Below are positions 43,322-51,544 of a stretch of DNA of 64,000 nucleotides, piece by piece. Both the position numbers and the translations under genes were made by a program. The notes beneath the pieces were generated by a model. The model was not told the DNA's origin. It searched no databases and saw nothing but the letters and a program-made list of their open reading frames with translations. Numbering within the stretch: position 1 is the stretch's first letter; the number at the start of each line of letters is the position of its first letter. Source of the DNA: DASYLJ01 sp964404165 (lineage in GTDB: Bacteria > Desulfobacterota > Binatia > DP-6); assembly GCA_964404165.1 (NCBI GenBank), contig CAYOIZ010000008.1, positions 81,903 through 145,902 on the forward strand. Direction: 5' to 3'.

Positions 43322-44488
43322 CTACGTACGCGGCAGTCCGAGCATGCGCTGCGCGATGATGTTGGCCTGGACCTCCGACGTTCCCCCCGCGATCGCGCCC
43401 ACACGCGACCACAGGAACGCGAGCTGACGCGCGCCGAGCAGCGTCGCGTGCGGGCCGTCGATCGTCATGCCCAGCTCGTGCAGTCGCTGCGTGAGGCTGG
43501 CCCAGAAGAGCTTCACCAGCGACGATTCCGGTCCCGGCTCTTCGCCGCGTTCGAGTCGAGTGAGCGTACGGCAATTCAGTAGCCGCATGATCTCGACGTC
43601 GATCCATCCGCCCGCGATTTTCTGACGCACCTTCGGATCGAGGGCTACCCCTCGACGGCGTGCGAGCGCGATCGTCTCCTCGAGCGCGATGCGTTGGAGC
43701 ACCTGCTCCTTGAAGGCGAAGCCGGTGCCGCGCTCGTGGGCCAGCGTGGTCATCGCGATCTCCCAGCCCTGGTTCACGCCGCCGACGACGTGATCCGCAG
43801 GAACCACGACGTCCTCGAGGAACACCTCGCTGAACTCGGTCGAGCCGGTGATCTGGCGTAGCGGGCGGATGGTGATGCCCGGCCGCTCCATGTCGAGAAG
43901 GAAGTACGTCAGGCCGCGGTGCTTCGGCAGCGAGGGATCGGTGCGCGCCAGCAGGATGGCCCACTTCGAGAACTGCGCGTAGCTCGTCCACACCTTCTGG
44001 CCGGTGATGCGGAAGCCGTCGCCGCTGCGCTCGGCGCGGGTGCGGACGGCGGCGAGATCGCTGCCGGCGCCGGGCTCGCTGAAGAGCTGACACCAGATCT
44101 CGTCGCCGGAGAGGATGGGCGGCAGCAGCCGCTGCTTCAGCGCCTCGGTGCCGTGTGCGATGAGGGTGGGACCGGCGTTGTTGATGCCGACGCGGTTCAG
44201 CAGCTGCGGTGCGCGCACGCGCGCCAGCTCTTCGTTCAGGATGGCCTGTTGCGTCGGCGGGGCCTCGCGGCCGCCATAGCGCTTCGGCCACAGCAGGCCG
44301 ACGTAGCCGGCGTCGAACAATCGGCGCTGCCAGTCGCGGAGGAAGGCGAACTCGTCGGCGAGCGAGGCGTCGTCGTGCGGAATCGCCTCCGCGCGTGACG
44401 GCGCGTGGTCGGCGAGCCAGGCGCGCAGGCTGGCGCGGAAGCGCTCGTCGTCGGCCGACCAGGCGAAATCCACGGCGCCGTCTACCAC
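43322..44488 (-). CDS. Acyl-CoA dehydrogenase
   Basis: A 388-residue acyl-CoA dehydrogenase with FSEPGAGSDLAAV, GQKVWTSYAQFSKWAILLART, DVVVPADHVVG, and the C-terminal AGGTSEVQANIIAQRMLGLPR. The glycine-rich SEPGAGSD motif is intact, so it is a full catalytic subunit, and the WTSYAQ form is common in enzymes acting on branched or cyclic CoA esters. GTG 44488 opens the frame; GTG 44473 fits the family start better. It diverges from the LLM gene across 29 bp, which must contain both promoters. Confidence 0.93.
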   Translation of the reverse strand: MVDGAVDFAWSADDERFRASLRAWLADHAPSRAEAIPHDDASLADEFAFLRDWQRRLFDAGYVGLLWPKRYGGREAPPTQQAILNEELARVRAPQLLNRVGINNAGPTLIAHGTEALKQRLLPPILSGDEIWCQLFSEPGAGSDLAAVRTRAERSGDGFRITGQKVWTSYAQFSKWAILLARTDPSLPKHRGLTYFLLDMERPGITIRPLRQITGSTEFSEVFLEDVVVPADHVVGGVNQGWEIAMTTLAHERGTGFAFKEQVLQRIALEETIALARRRGVALDPKVRQKIAGGWIDVEIMRLLNCRTLTRLERGEEPGPESSLVKLFWASLTQRLHELGMTIDGPHATLLGARQLAFLWSRVGAIAGGTSEVQANIIAQRMLGLPRT

Positions 44489-44517
44489 CGCCGAAGCGAC
44501 GGATGCTAGAGCGGGCC

Positions 44518-45405
44518 ATGCGCCTCGGCCTCGTCACTCCGATCGTCACCCGTCACCCGGCGAACGACGCGAGCTGGACCGAGGACGCCGGGCCCGCCGA
44601 GCTGTCCCGCATCGCCGTCGCCGCCGACCGTCTCGGCTACCATCACCTCACCTGCAGCGAGCACGTGGCGATCCCGACGTCGGCCGCCGCCACCCGCGGC
44701 ACGCGCTACTACGACCCGCTCGCGACGTTCGGCTTCCTCGCCGCGCAGACGACGCGCATCAGGTTCGTCACCCACGTCCTCGTCCTCGGCTACCACCACC
44801 CCCTCGAGCTCGCGAAGCGCTACGGCACGCTGGACCGCCTGTGCGGCGGCCGCCTGATCCTCGGCGTGGGTGTCGGCACGCTCGCCGAGGAGTTCGCGAC
44901 GTTGGGTGCGACGTTCGAAGGTCGTGGGGCGATCTACGAAGACTCGATCCGCGCGTTACGCGCTGCCTTTGGCCAGCGACAGCCCCGTTACGAGGGCACG
45001 CATCACCGCTTCGGCGACGTGATCGTCGACCCCTGCGGCGTCCAGCAGGACATCCCGATCTGGCTCGGCGGCCGAACCGCGCGTTCCCTCCGTCGCGCCC
45101 TCGAGCTGGGTGACGGCTGGGACCCCTTCGGTCTCGACCTGGAAGCCATGACCGCTCTGATCACCGATGCGCGAGCGATGCGCCTCTGGCGCGAGCGCAC
45201 CCGCCCATTCGATTTGGTCCTACCGATCGACGCGCAACTCGATCCGACGAAGCCCAACGAGCGCCAGGACCTCGCCGACCGCCTCCACCGCTACCGCGAC
45301 CTCGGCACGACGTTCGCAAACCTCCGCTTCCGCCACACCAGCCTCACCCACTACCTCGACCAACTCGAGATCGTCGCCACGACCATCACCCCCCAACTCG
45401 AGTAG
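44518..45405 (+). CDS. LLM class (F420-type) flavin oxidoreductase
   Basis: A 295-residue luciferase-like enzyme with MRLGLVTPIV, LGYHHLTCSEHVAIP, IRFVTHVLVLGYHHPLELAKRYGTLDRL and GGRLILGVGVGTLAEEF. IPIWLGGRTARSLRRAL follows. It belongs to the group usually listed as LLM class F420-dependent oxidoreductase; it shares the barrel with the protein at 31752 but is clearly distinct. ATG 44518 is preferred over ATG 44503. A GCTAGA box lies just before the start (TA 11 nt before ATG) with no ribosome site, so the mRNA is probably leaderless. It neighbours a divergent acyl-CoA dehydrogenase, hinting at a shared degradative route. Confidence 0.9.
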   Translation: MRLGLVTPIVTRHPANDASWTEDAGPAELSRIAVAADRLGYHHLTCSEHVAIPTSAAATRGTRYYDPLATFGFLAAQTTRIRFVTHVLVLGYHHPLELAKRYGTLDRLCGGRLILGVGVGTLAEEFATLGATFEGRGAIYEDSIRALRAAFGQRQPRYEGTHHRFGDVIVDPCGVQQDIPIWLGGRTARSLRRALELGDGWDPFGLDLEAMTALITDARAMRLWRERTRPFDLVLPIDAQLDPTKPNERQDLADRLHRYRDLGTTFANLRFRHTSLTHYLDQLEIVATTITPQLE

Positions 45406-45449
45406 ACCGCTCGCTGCATCGTGCGATGTACCATCGCCGTGACGGCGGA

Positions 45450-45576
45450 GCGGGGTTCGGGGGGCTGATGCGCGCCGAGCGAGCGCGTCGAGAGCACGCG
45501 TGGAGGGGAAAGGGGGCGGAGTGGTGCCGTGCGAACGCCGCGCGCAGCCGGCGCGCATCAGCCCCCCGAACCCCGC
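45450..45576. repeat. Element C: hairpin with conserved core (dispersed family)
   Basis: Two perfect 27-nt arms, 45450-45476 and 45550-45576, enclose a 73-nt loop (45477-45549). The loop is the same as that of element B (minus strand) except at two bases, and contains GTGGTGCCGTGCGA at 45521-45534. Inside the loop GCGCGT and ACGCG can form a further small stem. It lies between the convergent LLM and alpha-glucan phosphorylase genes. The stem sequence has no likeness to those of A, B or D. Confidence 0.88.
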
Positions 45577-45589
45577 CCCGAACGCCGCC

Positions 45590-47185
45590 TCACCTCGCGT
45601 ACAATCGCCCGAAGTAGTCCCGCACCATGCGGTCGGACGAGAAGCCCTCCTGGGTCGACGTGATGCTCGCCTGCATCATCCCCACCCACTGCGCCCGATC
45701 CGCGTACGCCGGCATGACCTCGTCGGTGAGCGTCGCGTACAGTGCGTCGGCGTCGCGATCGTCCTGGTCGGGCGCGCCCGTCGAGCCGTCGCCGATCGCC
45801 CAGCCGTTGACGCCATGGGCGCACGCTTCCGGCCACCAGCCGTCGAGCACGCTCAGGTTCAGCACGCCGTTCATTGCCGCCTTCATGCCCGACGTGCCGC
45901 AGGCCTCGAGCGGACGGATGGGATTGTTGAGCCAGACGTCGGCGCCGCGCGTGAGCGCGCGTCCGAGCGCCATCTCGTAGTCGGGCACGAACACCACCGA
46001 CTGCGGGAAGCGCGTCGCCATCTCGACCAGCACGCCGATGATGCGCCGCCCGGCCTCGTCGTCGGGATGCCCCTTGCCGGCGAAGACGAGCTGCATCGTG
46101 CGCTGCTGGAGGAGGGCCGCGATGCGCTCGGGATCACGGAAGATCAGGTCGCTGCGCTTGTAGGAGGCGGCGCGCCGCGCGAAGCCGACGGTGAGGACGT
46201 CGGGATCGAGCCGCACGCCGGTCCGCGCCGCCACCGTCGCCAGCAGGTCGTCCTTCAGGGCCCGGTGTGCGCTCCACAGCGCGTCGGGCGACGTCGCGGC
46301 GTCGCGGATGCGCGGGTCCTGCCAGGTGGGGGGATGGACGCCGTTCGTGATCGCGATGATCTCGCTCGCGCCCGTCACGTCGCGCCACATCTCGCGCGAC
46401 ACCTCGGCGTGCAGCTCCGCCACCGCGTTGGCACGGCGCGACAGCCGCAGCCCGGCGACGGTCATGTTGAAGGGATCGCCGCCGATCTGCCGCATCTCCC
46501 AGTCGACCAGCTCGCAGCAGGCGCCGAGGCGGCGGAGCAGGGCGGGGTCGTGCACCTCGTTGCCGGCGGGCACGGGCGTGTGCGTCGTGAAGACGATCTG
46601 CTCGCGCACCGCCGCCCACGCGTCGCGGAACGACTCACCCGCCACCATGCGCTCGGCGATGAGCTCGACGCCCGCGAAGACCGCATGGCCCTCGTTGAAG
46701 TGGTAGGTGTCGATGTCGAGGCCGAGCTTGCGCAACGCCCGCACCCCGCCGACGCCGAGCAGGATCTCCTGCGCGACGCGGCTCTCGATGGCCGGATCGT
46801 AGAGTCGATTGGTGATCCACGCATCGCGCGCGTCGACGGGTTCGAGCAGCAGGAGCGGCGCGTTGCCGTAGCGCTGCGTGCGCCAGACGCGCGCCTCGAC
46901 CTCGCGATCGCCGACGCGCACCCGCACGCGGACGCCGGTGTCCTCGAGGAAGTCCGCCGCGTACGACGGGAACTCCGAGACGGGCAGGCCGTCGTCGCCG
47001 ATGCGCTGGCGCGAGTAGCCGCGCGCCCAGCGCAGGCCGACGCCGATCACCGGCAGCGAGAGATCGTGCGCCGACTTGATGAAGTCGCCGGCGAGGATGC
47101 CGAGGCCGCCGGCGTAGATGGGGAAGTCCTCGGAGAGGCCGAACTCCATGCAGAAGTACGCGACCGGTGCCGGCATGCGGGGCAT
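45590..47185 (-). CDS. glgP: Alpha-glucan (glycogen) phosphorylase, short type
   Basis: A 531-residue GT35 enzyme. The N-terminal part reads FCMEFGLSEDFPIYAGGLG, HFNEGHAVFAG and FTTHTPVPAGNE, then AITNGVHPPTW. The PLP-binding Lys435 lies in EACGTSGMKAAMNGVLNL. It releases glucose 1-phosphate from alpha-1,4-glucans. It is shorter than the classical 800-residue enzyme and matches the 'alpha-glucan family phosphorylase' type. ATG 47185 or the in-frame ATG at 47176 could be the start. It converges on the LLM gene with element C between. Confidence 0.95.
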   Translation of the reverse strand: MPRMPAPVAYFCMEFGLSEDFPIYAGGLGILAGDFIKSAHDLSLPVIGVGLRWARGYSRQRIGDDGLPVSEFPSYAADFLEDTGVRVRVRVGDREVEARVWRTQRYGNAPLLLLEPVDARDAWITNRLYDPAIESRVAQEILLGVGGVRALRKLGLDIDTYHFNEGHAVFAGVELIAERMVAGESFRDAWAAVREQIVFTTHTPVPAGNEVHDPALLRRLGACCELVDWEMRQIGGDPFNMTVAGLRLSRRANAVAELHAEVSREMWRDVTGASEIIAITNGVHPPTWQDPRIRDAATSPDALWSAHRALKDDLLATVAARTGVRLDPDVLTVGFARRAASYKRSDLIFRDPERIAALLQQRTMQLVFAGKGHPDDEAGRRIIGVLVEMATRFPQSVVFVPDYEMALGRALTRGADVWLNNPIRPLEACGTSGMKAAMNGVLNLSVLDGWWPEACAHGVNGWAIGDGSTGAPDQDDRDADALYATLTDEVMPAYADRAQWVGMMQASITSTQEGFSSDRMVRDYFGRLYAR

Positions 47186-47224
47186 ACAAAGCGAACTGAC
47201 CGGCGGGACGCAAACCCGCGCGGG

Positions 47225-48004
47225 TCAGCGTCGCGTCGGGTAGACGCCGGGGCGCTTCTCGAGGAATGCGGCCATGGCTTCGCGGCCGTCGGCCGTGACC
47301 GCGCTCGCGGCCATGGCCTCGGTGGCGCGGGCGTAGGCGGTGGCGGTGTCGAGCCCGCACGTCTCCCACATGACGCGCTTGCCGAGCGCCTTCGACGCAC
47401 GGCTGCCGCGGCTGGCGGCGCGCGCGAGACGGACCGTCTCCTCGACGAGCCGCTCGTGCGGCACGACGCGGTTCACGAGCCCCCACGCAAGCGCGGTGGC
47501 GGCGTCGATGCGGTCGCCCGTGAACCCCATCTCGGCGGCGCGCTTGCGGCTCACGACGCGCGCGACGGCCACCATCGGGGTGTGGCAGAACCAGCCGCCC
47601 TGGCCGCCGGGCGCGGCGAACGCCGCCCCGTCGGACGCGACGGCGAGATCGGCGGTGGCGACGAGCTGGCAGCCGGCGGCGGTGGCGAGCCCTTGCACCT
47701 GGGCCACGACCGGTACCGGGAGCCCCTGGATCGTCGCCATCACCTCGGCGCACAGCTCGAGGAGCCGTCGCATGCCGGCCTCGTCGCGGTCCACCATGTC
47801 CGAGAAGTCGTGGCCGGCGGAGAAGACGGGGCCGTTCGCGGCGAGGATGACGGCGCGGCACTGCTCGTCGTCACCCAGGCGACGGAAGGCATCGAGGAGC
47901 TCCGCCAGGTGCGCCTCGGACAGCGCGTTGCGCTGCGCCGGGCGGTTCATGGTGATGATGCCGAGACCGTCGGCGACGTCGACCAGGATGTGCGCGTAGG
48001 CCAT
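47225..48004 (-). CDS. Enoyl-CoA hydratase/isomerase family protein
   Basis: A 259-residue crotonase-fold protein with ITMNRPAQRNALS, the oxyanion-hole stretch FSAGHDFSDM, and VQGLATAAGCQLVATADLAVAS. The first hydratase Glu position is not obvious (GQGGWFCHTP replaces the usual 'G-x-x-P-E' region), so it may be an ECHDC3-like or other crotonase. Expected role: CoA-thioester hydration or isomerisation in acyl-CoA breakdown. TATACA lies 7 nt before the ATG on the minus strand with no ribosome site. It diverges from dcd over 45 bp. Confidence 0.9.
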   Translation of the reverse strand: MAYAHILVDVADGLGIITMNRPAQRNALSEAHLAELLDAFRRLGDDEQCRAVILAANGPVFSAGHDFSDMVDRDEAGMRRLLELCAEVMATIQGLPVPVVAQVQGLATAAGCQLVATADLAVASDGAAFAAPGGQGGWFCHTPMVAVARVVSRKRAAEMGFTGDRIDAATALAWGLVNRVVPHERLVEETVRLARAASRGSRASKALGKRVMWETCGLDTATAYARATEAMAASAVTADGREAMAAFLEKRPGVYPTRR

Positions 48005-48011
48005 CGCGCGC

Positions 48012-48041
48012 TGTATAGCACCGTCGACCGTCTGCTACAGT
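48012..48041. promoter_or_regulatory. Overlapping divergent -10-like boxes for echA-like gene and dcd
   Basis: On the minus strand TATACA (48017-48012) ends 7 nt before the ATG at 48004. On the plus strand TACAGT (48036-48041) ends 8 nt before the dcd ATG at 48050. Both genes lack a ribosome site, so transcription probably starts at or next to the start codons. No clear -35 boxes are seen. Confidence 0.5.
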
Positions 48042-48049
48042 GCCGTTGC

Positions 48050-48559
48050 ATGATCCTCACCCGGGACGTGATCCTGCGCGAGCTCGCGTCGGGACGCCTG
48101 CAGGTCGATCCGCTCGACCCCGCCCACATCGGCCCCGCCTCCATCGACCTGCATCTCGGTCCGGAGATCCGCGTGATGGGTGACGGCCCCGAGCCGGTCG
48201 CCGTCACCGACGACGCCGACTATCGCCTCACCACGACGGAGCGCTCGCTCGACACGCCGCACGTGTTGCAGCCGGGCGAGACCATCCTCGGGATCACCCG
48301 CGAGCGCATCAAGCTGCCGGGAGACATCGCCGGGTGGCTCGAGGGGCGCAGCCGCTTCGCCCGTCTCGGCCTGATGATCCACGTCACCGCGGGCTTCATC
48401 GCGCCGGGCGTCGACAGCCGGCAGGTGCTCGAGATGTCGAACGTCGCGCACCGGCCGCTCGTCATCCATGCCGGCGTGCGCCTGTGTCAGATCATCCTGC
48501 AGCGCTGCGACGGCAGCGCCACGTACACCGGCCGTTTCGCGCGCCAGGATCGTCCGTGA
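48050..48559 (+). CDS. dcd: dCTP deaminase
   Basis: A 169-residue trimeric nucleotide deaminase. It carries HIGPASIDLHLG, the GRSRFARLGL substrate loop, HVTAGFIAPGV and Glu128 (SRQVLEMSN) in the position of the catalytic glutamate. It converts dCTP to dUTP, feeding dTTP synthesis; members that also remove pyrophosphate cannot be told apart here. The TGA overlaps the GTG of the thioesterase gene (GTGA at 48556-48559), so the two are coupled. Confidence 0.92.
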   Translation: MILTRDVILRELASGRLQVDPLDPAHIGPASIDLHLGPEIRVMGDGPEPVAVTDDADYRLTTTERSLDTPHVLQPGETILGITRERIKLPGDIAGWLEGRSRFARLGLMIHVTAGFIAPGVDSRQVLEMSNVAHRPLVIHAGVRLCQIILQRCDGSATYTGRFARQDRP

Positions 48560-48951
48560 CGCAGCCGCCCGGGTTCCGGACCCTCTTCGGCTTCGAGGTC
48601 GAGCGCGCCGACGACGATGGGATCGTGGTGCGCATGACGGTGCCCGACGTCCTGATGAGCCCCTTCGGCGCCGTCCACGGCGGCGCCATCGCCCTCATGT
48701 TCGACACCGGTCTCGCGATCGCCGTCGCCCGTCGCCTCGGCCCGCACGATCGCATCGCGACCCACAACCTCAACGTGAGCTTCGTCTCCTTCTCGACCGA
48801 TCCCGTGCTGCGCTGTCACGCCCGCGTGGTCAGCCTGCGCACGAACGTCGCCATCGTCGAAGGCGACGTCGTCGACGGCAGCGAAACCCTGATCGCAAAA
48901 GCATTGGGCACCTTCGGCGTTCGCCGTAAGACCCCCGCTCCGCAGGAGTGA
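48556..48951 (+). CDS. PaaI family thioesterase
   Basis: A 131-residue hotdog-fold acyl-CoA thioesterase with the family core SPFGAVHGGAIALMFDTGLAIA, then TTHNLNVSF-like ATHNLNVSFVS, and a C-terminal strand VEGDVVDGSETLIAKALGTF. It would release free acid from an acyl- or aryl-CoA. The GTG start is set by overlap with dcd. Two strong hairpins follow the stop, between this gene and the convergent FecR-like gene. Confidence 0.9.
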   Translation: MTQPPGFRTLFGFEVERADDDGIVVRMTVPDVLMSPFGAVHGGAIALMFDTGLAIAVARRLGPHDRIATHNLNVSFVSFSTDPVLRCHARVVSLRTNVAIVEGDVVDGSETLIAKALGTFGVRRKTPAPQE

Positions 48952-48969
48952 GCTCGGGCGTACCACGCA

Positions 48970-48997
48970 TGCAGCGCCGGCTTTGCCGGCCGCTGCA
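48970..48997. terminator. Hairpin, possible terminator (first of two)
   Basis: GCAGCGCCGGC, a TTT loop, then GCCGGCCGCTGC form a GC-rich stem of about 11 bp with one bulge. It lies 19 bp after the thioesterase stop and lacks a T-run. Confidence 0.55.
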
Positions 48998-49034
48998 CGA
49001 GGGTCGCGCGGATACGAAAGCTCCACCCTCGCCC

Positions 49035-49060
49035 CCGTCCCGAGCTGTAGCTCGGGACGG
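49035..49060. terminator. Perfect hairpin, possible bidirectional terminator
   Basis: CCGTCCCGAGCT-GT-AGCTCGGGACGG is a perfect 12-bp palindrome. It is placed directly before the stop codon of the convergent FecR-like gene and followed by TCTAAAAT on the plus strand. It probably ends transcription from both sides. Confidence 0.65.
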
Positions 49061-49063
49061 CGT

Positions 49064-49783
49064 CTAAAATCCGGTGAAGCCTCCGAACACGCCGCCGGTG
49101 ATCACGCCGACGGCGACGACGAGCTGCGCGATCAGCGGACTCGCCAGGATCTTCGGGTCCGACTTCGGGTTGCCGTTCGGGCGCGGGGCGTCGGGATCGT
49201 CGGTGGTACCGGCGAGGCTCGTGATCTCGGGCTCGGGATTGCCGGGGCTGAACGTCGCCACCTGACCCGGCTCGAGCTCGACGAGCCCGGAGCCATGCTG
49301 GAGGACGTCGAGATCGCCACGGACCGCGTGCACCGACATCTCGTCGCTCGTGACGACGATCGTCGCCTCGCGCCGGGGTCCGGCACCGCTGGTGCCGAGC
49401 GGCGTGCGGACGATGCCCGCCGGCGTATCGATGGTGGTGACCGACGTCGGCTGCAGGCGCACCAGGGCGCGGCCGGAATCGAGCCGCAGCCGGGGCGGGA
49501 CGGCGCTGTCGAGATGGATCTCGGCGCCTTCGCTCAGCCCGATCACGTCGCCCGCCCGCAACTCGATGGTGGCCGAGCCACCGAGGGCGGTGCGGAGCGA
49601 CGCGCCTTCGGCGATCGGTCCCCCCGTCATCGGCACCCAGGTGGTGCCGTCCAGGGAGGCGTCGACCGCGCCGGCGGCGCGGACGGTGCCCATCATGTCG
49701 CGCGCCGGCTGGGCCCAGCCGACGCCGACGCCGACGCACGCGCCGGCCACCCCGAGCCCGATGAGCAGCTTCGAGACCCACAT
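49064..49783 (-). CDS. FecR domain-containing protein
   Basis: A 239-residue protein with an N-terminal signal or anchor (KLLIGLGVAGACVGVGVGWA). A FecR-type beta domain (about 40-180) follows with SLRTALGGSATIELRAGDVIGLSEGAEIHLD and RALVRLQPTSVTTIDTPAGIVRT. A Pro/Asp-rich spacer leads to a C-terminal hydrophobic segment (LIAQLVVAVGVITGGVFGG), so both ends may contact the membrane. Outside iron signalling such domains are thought to act as envelope scaffolds. GGAGG 7 nt upstream favours ATG 49783 over the two GTG codons before it. No sigma factor or TonB receptor is nearby. Confidence 0.85.
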   Translation of the reverse strand: MWVSKLLIGLGVAGACVGVGVGWAQPARDMMGTVRAAGAVDASLDGTTWVPMTGGPIAEGASLRTALGGSATIELRAGDVIGLSEGAEIHLDSAVPPRLRLDSGRALVRLQPTSVTTIDTPAGIVRTPLGTSGAGPRREATIVVTSDEMSVHAVRGDLDVLQHGSGLVELEPGQVATFSPGNPEPEITSLAGTTDDPDAPRPNGNPKSDPKILASPLIAQLVVAVGVITGGVFGGFTGF

Positions 49784-49843
49784 CACCACACCTCCACCAC
49801 TGCCTCGGTGCTAGCAGTGGGCGATGTGGGTCTCAAACCTGCG

Positions 49844-50611
49844 TCAGAAGCCCTTGATCTGCGCCGACTTCTTGTAGCAGAGGAGCACCGCGCCCCAGCC
49901 CAGCGCGATCGCGACCAGCAGGTAGATGACGCCGCCGATCACGGATGCCGGCGCCGCGGCCAGGGTGTGCTGGTCGATCATCGTCCACACCAGCGGAACG
50001 GACATGTAGGTGTTGTGGCGCGAGCGCGTGCCGGCGAGACCGACCAGCGCCGCGTCGGGCGGCTGCCCGGCCTTGATCGCGGTGATGATCTTCTGCTGCG
50101 ACGGCCAGATCCGCATCCACACGTTGGCCGCCATGAGCGTGCCGAAGAGGGCGCCCGTGTGGATGACGTAGGCGCGGTAGCCGAAGCCGCCGACGTAGAT
50201 GTAGGCCAGCACGACGACGGCGATGAGCCCGAAGCCGACGGCGGCCATCTGCTTGTTGTCCTTGATGCTCTTCGCGACCGGATCGTAGATGCCGAAGGCG
50301 AGGAACGTGAGCAGCGCCATGACGATGGCCCCGATGCTCCAGCCGCCGTCCGCGAAGCCCATCTGCTTGCCGTGGTAGAACACGAGCAGAACGAGCAGCA
50401 CGCCGGTGACCCACGTCCAGGCGGCGCCCCACCGGAACCAGTAGAGGGCACGCGGCCGCAGCTCGGGGATGACCTTCCCCTTGATGTCGGGGATGGACGC
50501 CTCGAACGGCGCGTTCACGAAGTTGAAGAAGTAGAGATGCCCGATCCACACGATGCCGGCGACGATGTGGATCCAGCGGAAGAGTGCCTGGAGAAGCTCG
50601 GTGGTTTCCAT
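49844..50611 (-). CDS. Membrane protein resembling the PuuD urate hydroxylase domain
   Basis: A 255-residue integral membrane protein with about seven segments. It opens with LFRWIHIVAGIVWIGHLYFFNFV and contains SRHNTYMSVPLVWTMI, both typical of the membrane part of PuuD-type urate hydroxylases. The cytochrome c domain of true PuuD is absent. The gene has AGGAG before its ATG. A cupredoxin-like lipoprotein gene lies upstream on the same strand and could be its electron partner. No other purine-breakdown gene is present, so the substrate remains uncertain. Confidence 0.83.
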   Translation of the reverse strand: METTELLQALFRWIHIVAGIVWIGHLYFFNFVNAPFEASIPDIKGKVIPELRPRALYWFRWGAAWTWVTGVLLVLLVFYHGKQMGFADGGWSIGAIVMALLTFLAFGIYDPVAKSIKDNKQMAAVGFGLIAVVVLAYIYVGGFGYRAYVIHTGALFGTLMAANVWMRIWPSQQKIITAIKAGQPPDAALVGLAGTRSRHNTYMSVPLVWTMIDQHTLAAAPASVIGGVIYLLVAIALGWGAVLLCYKKSAQIKGF

Positions 50612-50685
50612 GGTTCGTCTCCTCTAGGGGTTACGGGACGCGACCAACGGGACCTATCAAGCGGTATGGCGGCGAGTCAACGCGA

Positions 50686-51438
50686 TCAGGGGACGGCGAG
50701 CGTGACGGCGAGCGACTCGCTGCCCTTGGCCGCGAGCGTGACCTTCTGCTCGCGCGTCCCGAAGCGCTCGTGCCAGACACCGATCGTGTAGTCGCCGGGC
50801 GGGACGTTCTTCAGGACGACGCGGCCGTCGGCTCCGGACACCCCGAAGTAGGGGTGATCGAGCACGCCGAGCCATCCCTGCATCCACGGGTGCAGGTCGC
50901 AGCGGACGCTGATCATCACCTCGGGGCGGGTGACCGCGATCGTCCGCTCGGCGCCCTTGCGCGGCAGCGCCACGTTCCACGGGCTCGAGAGCTTCGGGGC
51001 CCCGTGCACGTTGTGGAGCGTGTCGTCGCTGTTCAGGAACTCGATCGGTTGATCGACCTGCGCGCCCGCGACGCGCGGCACGTAGAGGCAGCCGAGCTGG
51101 TCGATGACGAGGCGCTCGGTGGGGACGGCGAAGACGCGGTCGCCGAGCCCGTCCTTGATGTAGACGAAGGCGTTCTGGACCTTGCCGTTCGCGACCAGCA
51201 TGTCGCCGACGGGGACGCCGTCGGGATGCTTCGCCGTGCACTCGGCGAAGCCGCCCATGCGGAGCTGCTCCATGGGCGGCACCGTGCCGTCGACGGCGAC
51301 GTCGACGGTGATGGTGCCCGTGGTGCTCTCGTCGAGCGGCGTGGGCTGGCGGACGGCTCGCGGCGTGTCGTCGCCGCCGCATCCTCCGAGCACGATGAGA
51401 CCACAGAGGACGAGGGCGGCGATGGTGCGATCGAGCAT
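50686..51438 (-). CDS. Cupredoxin-like lipoprotein
   Basis: A 250-residue lipoprotein: the lipobox LGGC places the lipidated cysteine at residue 20. The middle contains TLHNVHG and CDLHPWMQGW, a His...Cys-x-x-His-x-x-Met set fitting a type 1 copper site. The C-terminal part (about 205-250, DGRVVLKNVPPGDYTIGVWHE) is a carboxypeptidase-regulatory-like beta domain. The expected role is electron transfer or copper handling at the membrane surface. TAAGAA lies 7 nt before the ATG with no ribosome site. It lies upstream of the PuuD-like gene on the same strand, 74 bp away. Confidence 0.84.
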   Translation of the reverse strand: MLDRTIAALVLCGLIVLGGCGGDDTPRAVRQPTPLDESTTGTITVDVAVDGTVPPMEQLRMGGFAECTAKHPDGVPVGDMLVANGKVQNAFVYIKDGLGDRVFAVPTERLVIDQLGCLYVPRVAGAQVDQPIEFLNSDDTLHNVHGAPKLSSPWNVALPRKGAERTIAVTRPEVMISVRCDLHPWMQGWLGVLDHPYFGVSGADGRVVLKNVPPGDYTIGVWHERFGTREQKVTLAAKGSESLAVTLAVP

Positions 51439-51544
51439 GCGAGTTTTCTTACGGTGCGGCGACCGGCCGGTCAAATTTGCACGTCGATTCGAGGCGCGCG
51501 TGGGTTGCTCCGGCCCCCATCGACCGCTATACGCGACGCACGTC

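Noticed and set aside
49640..49660. A GGTGGTGCCG match inside the FecR-like gene
   Set aside because: It is a short match to the hairpin core inside coding sequence, with no flanking inverted arms; taken as chance.
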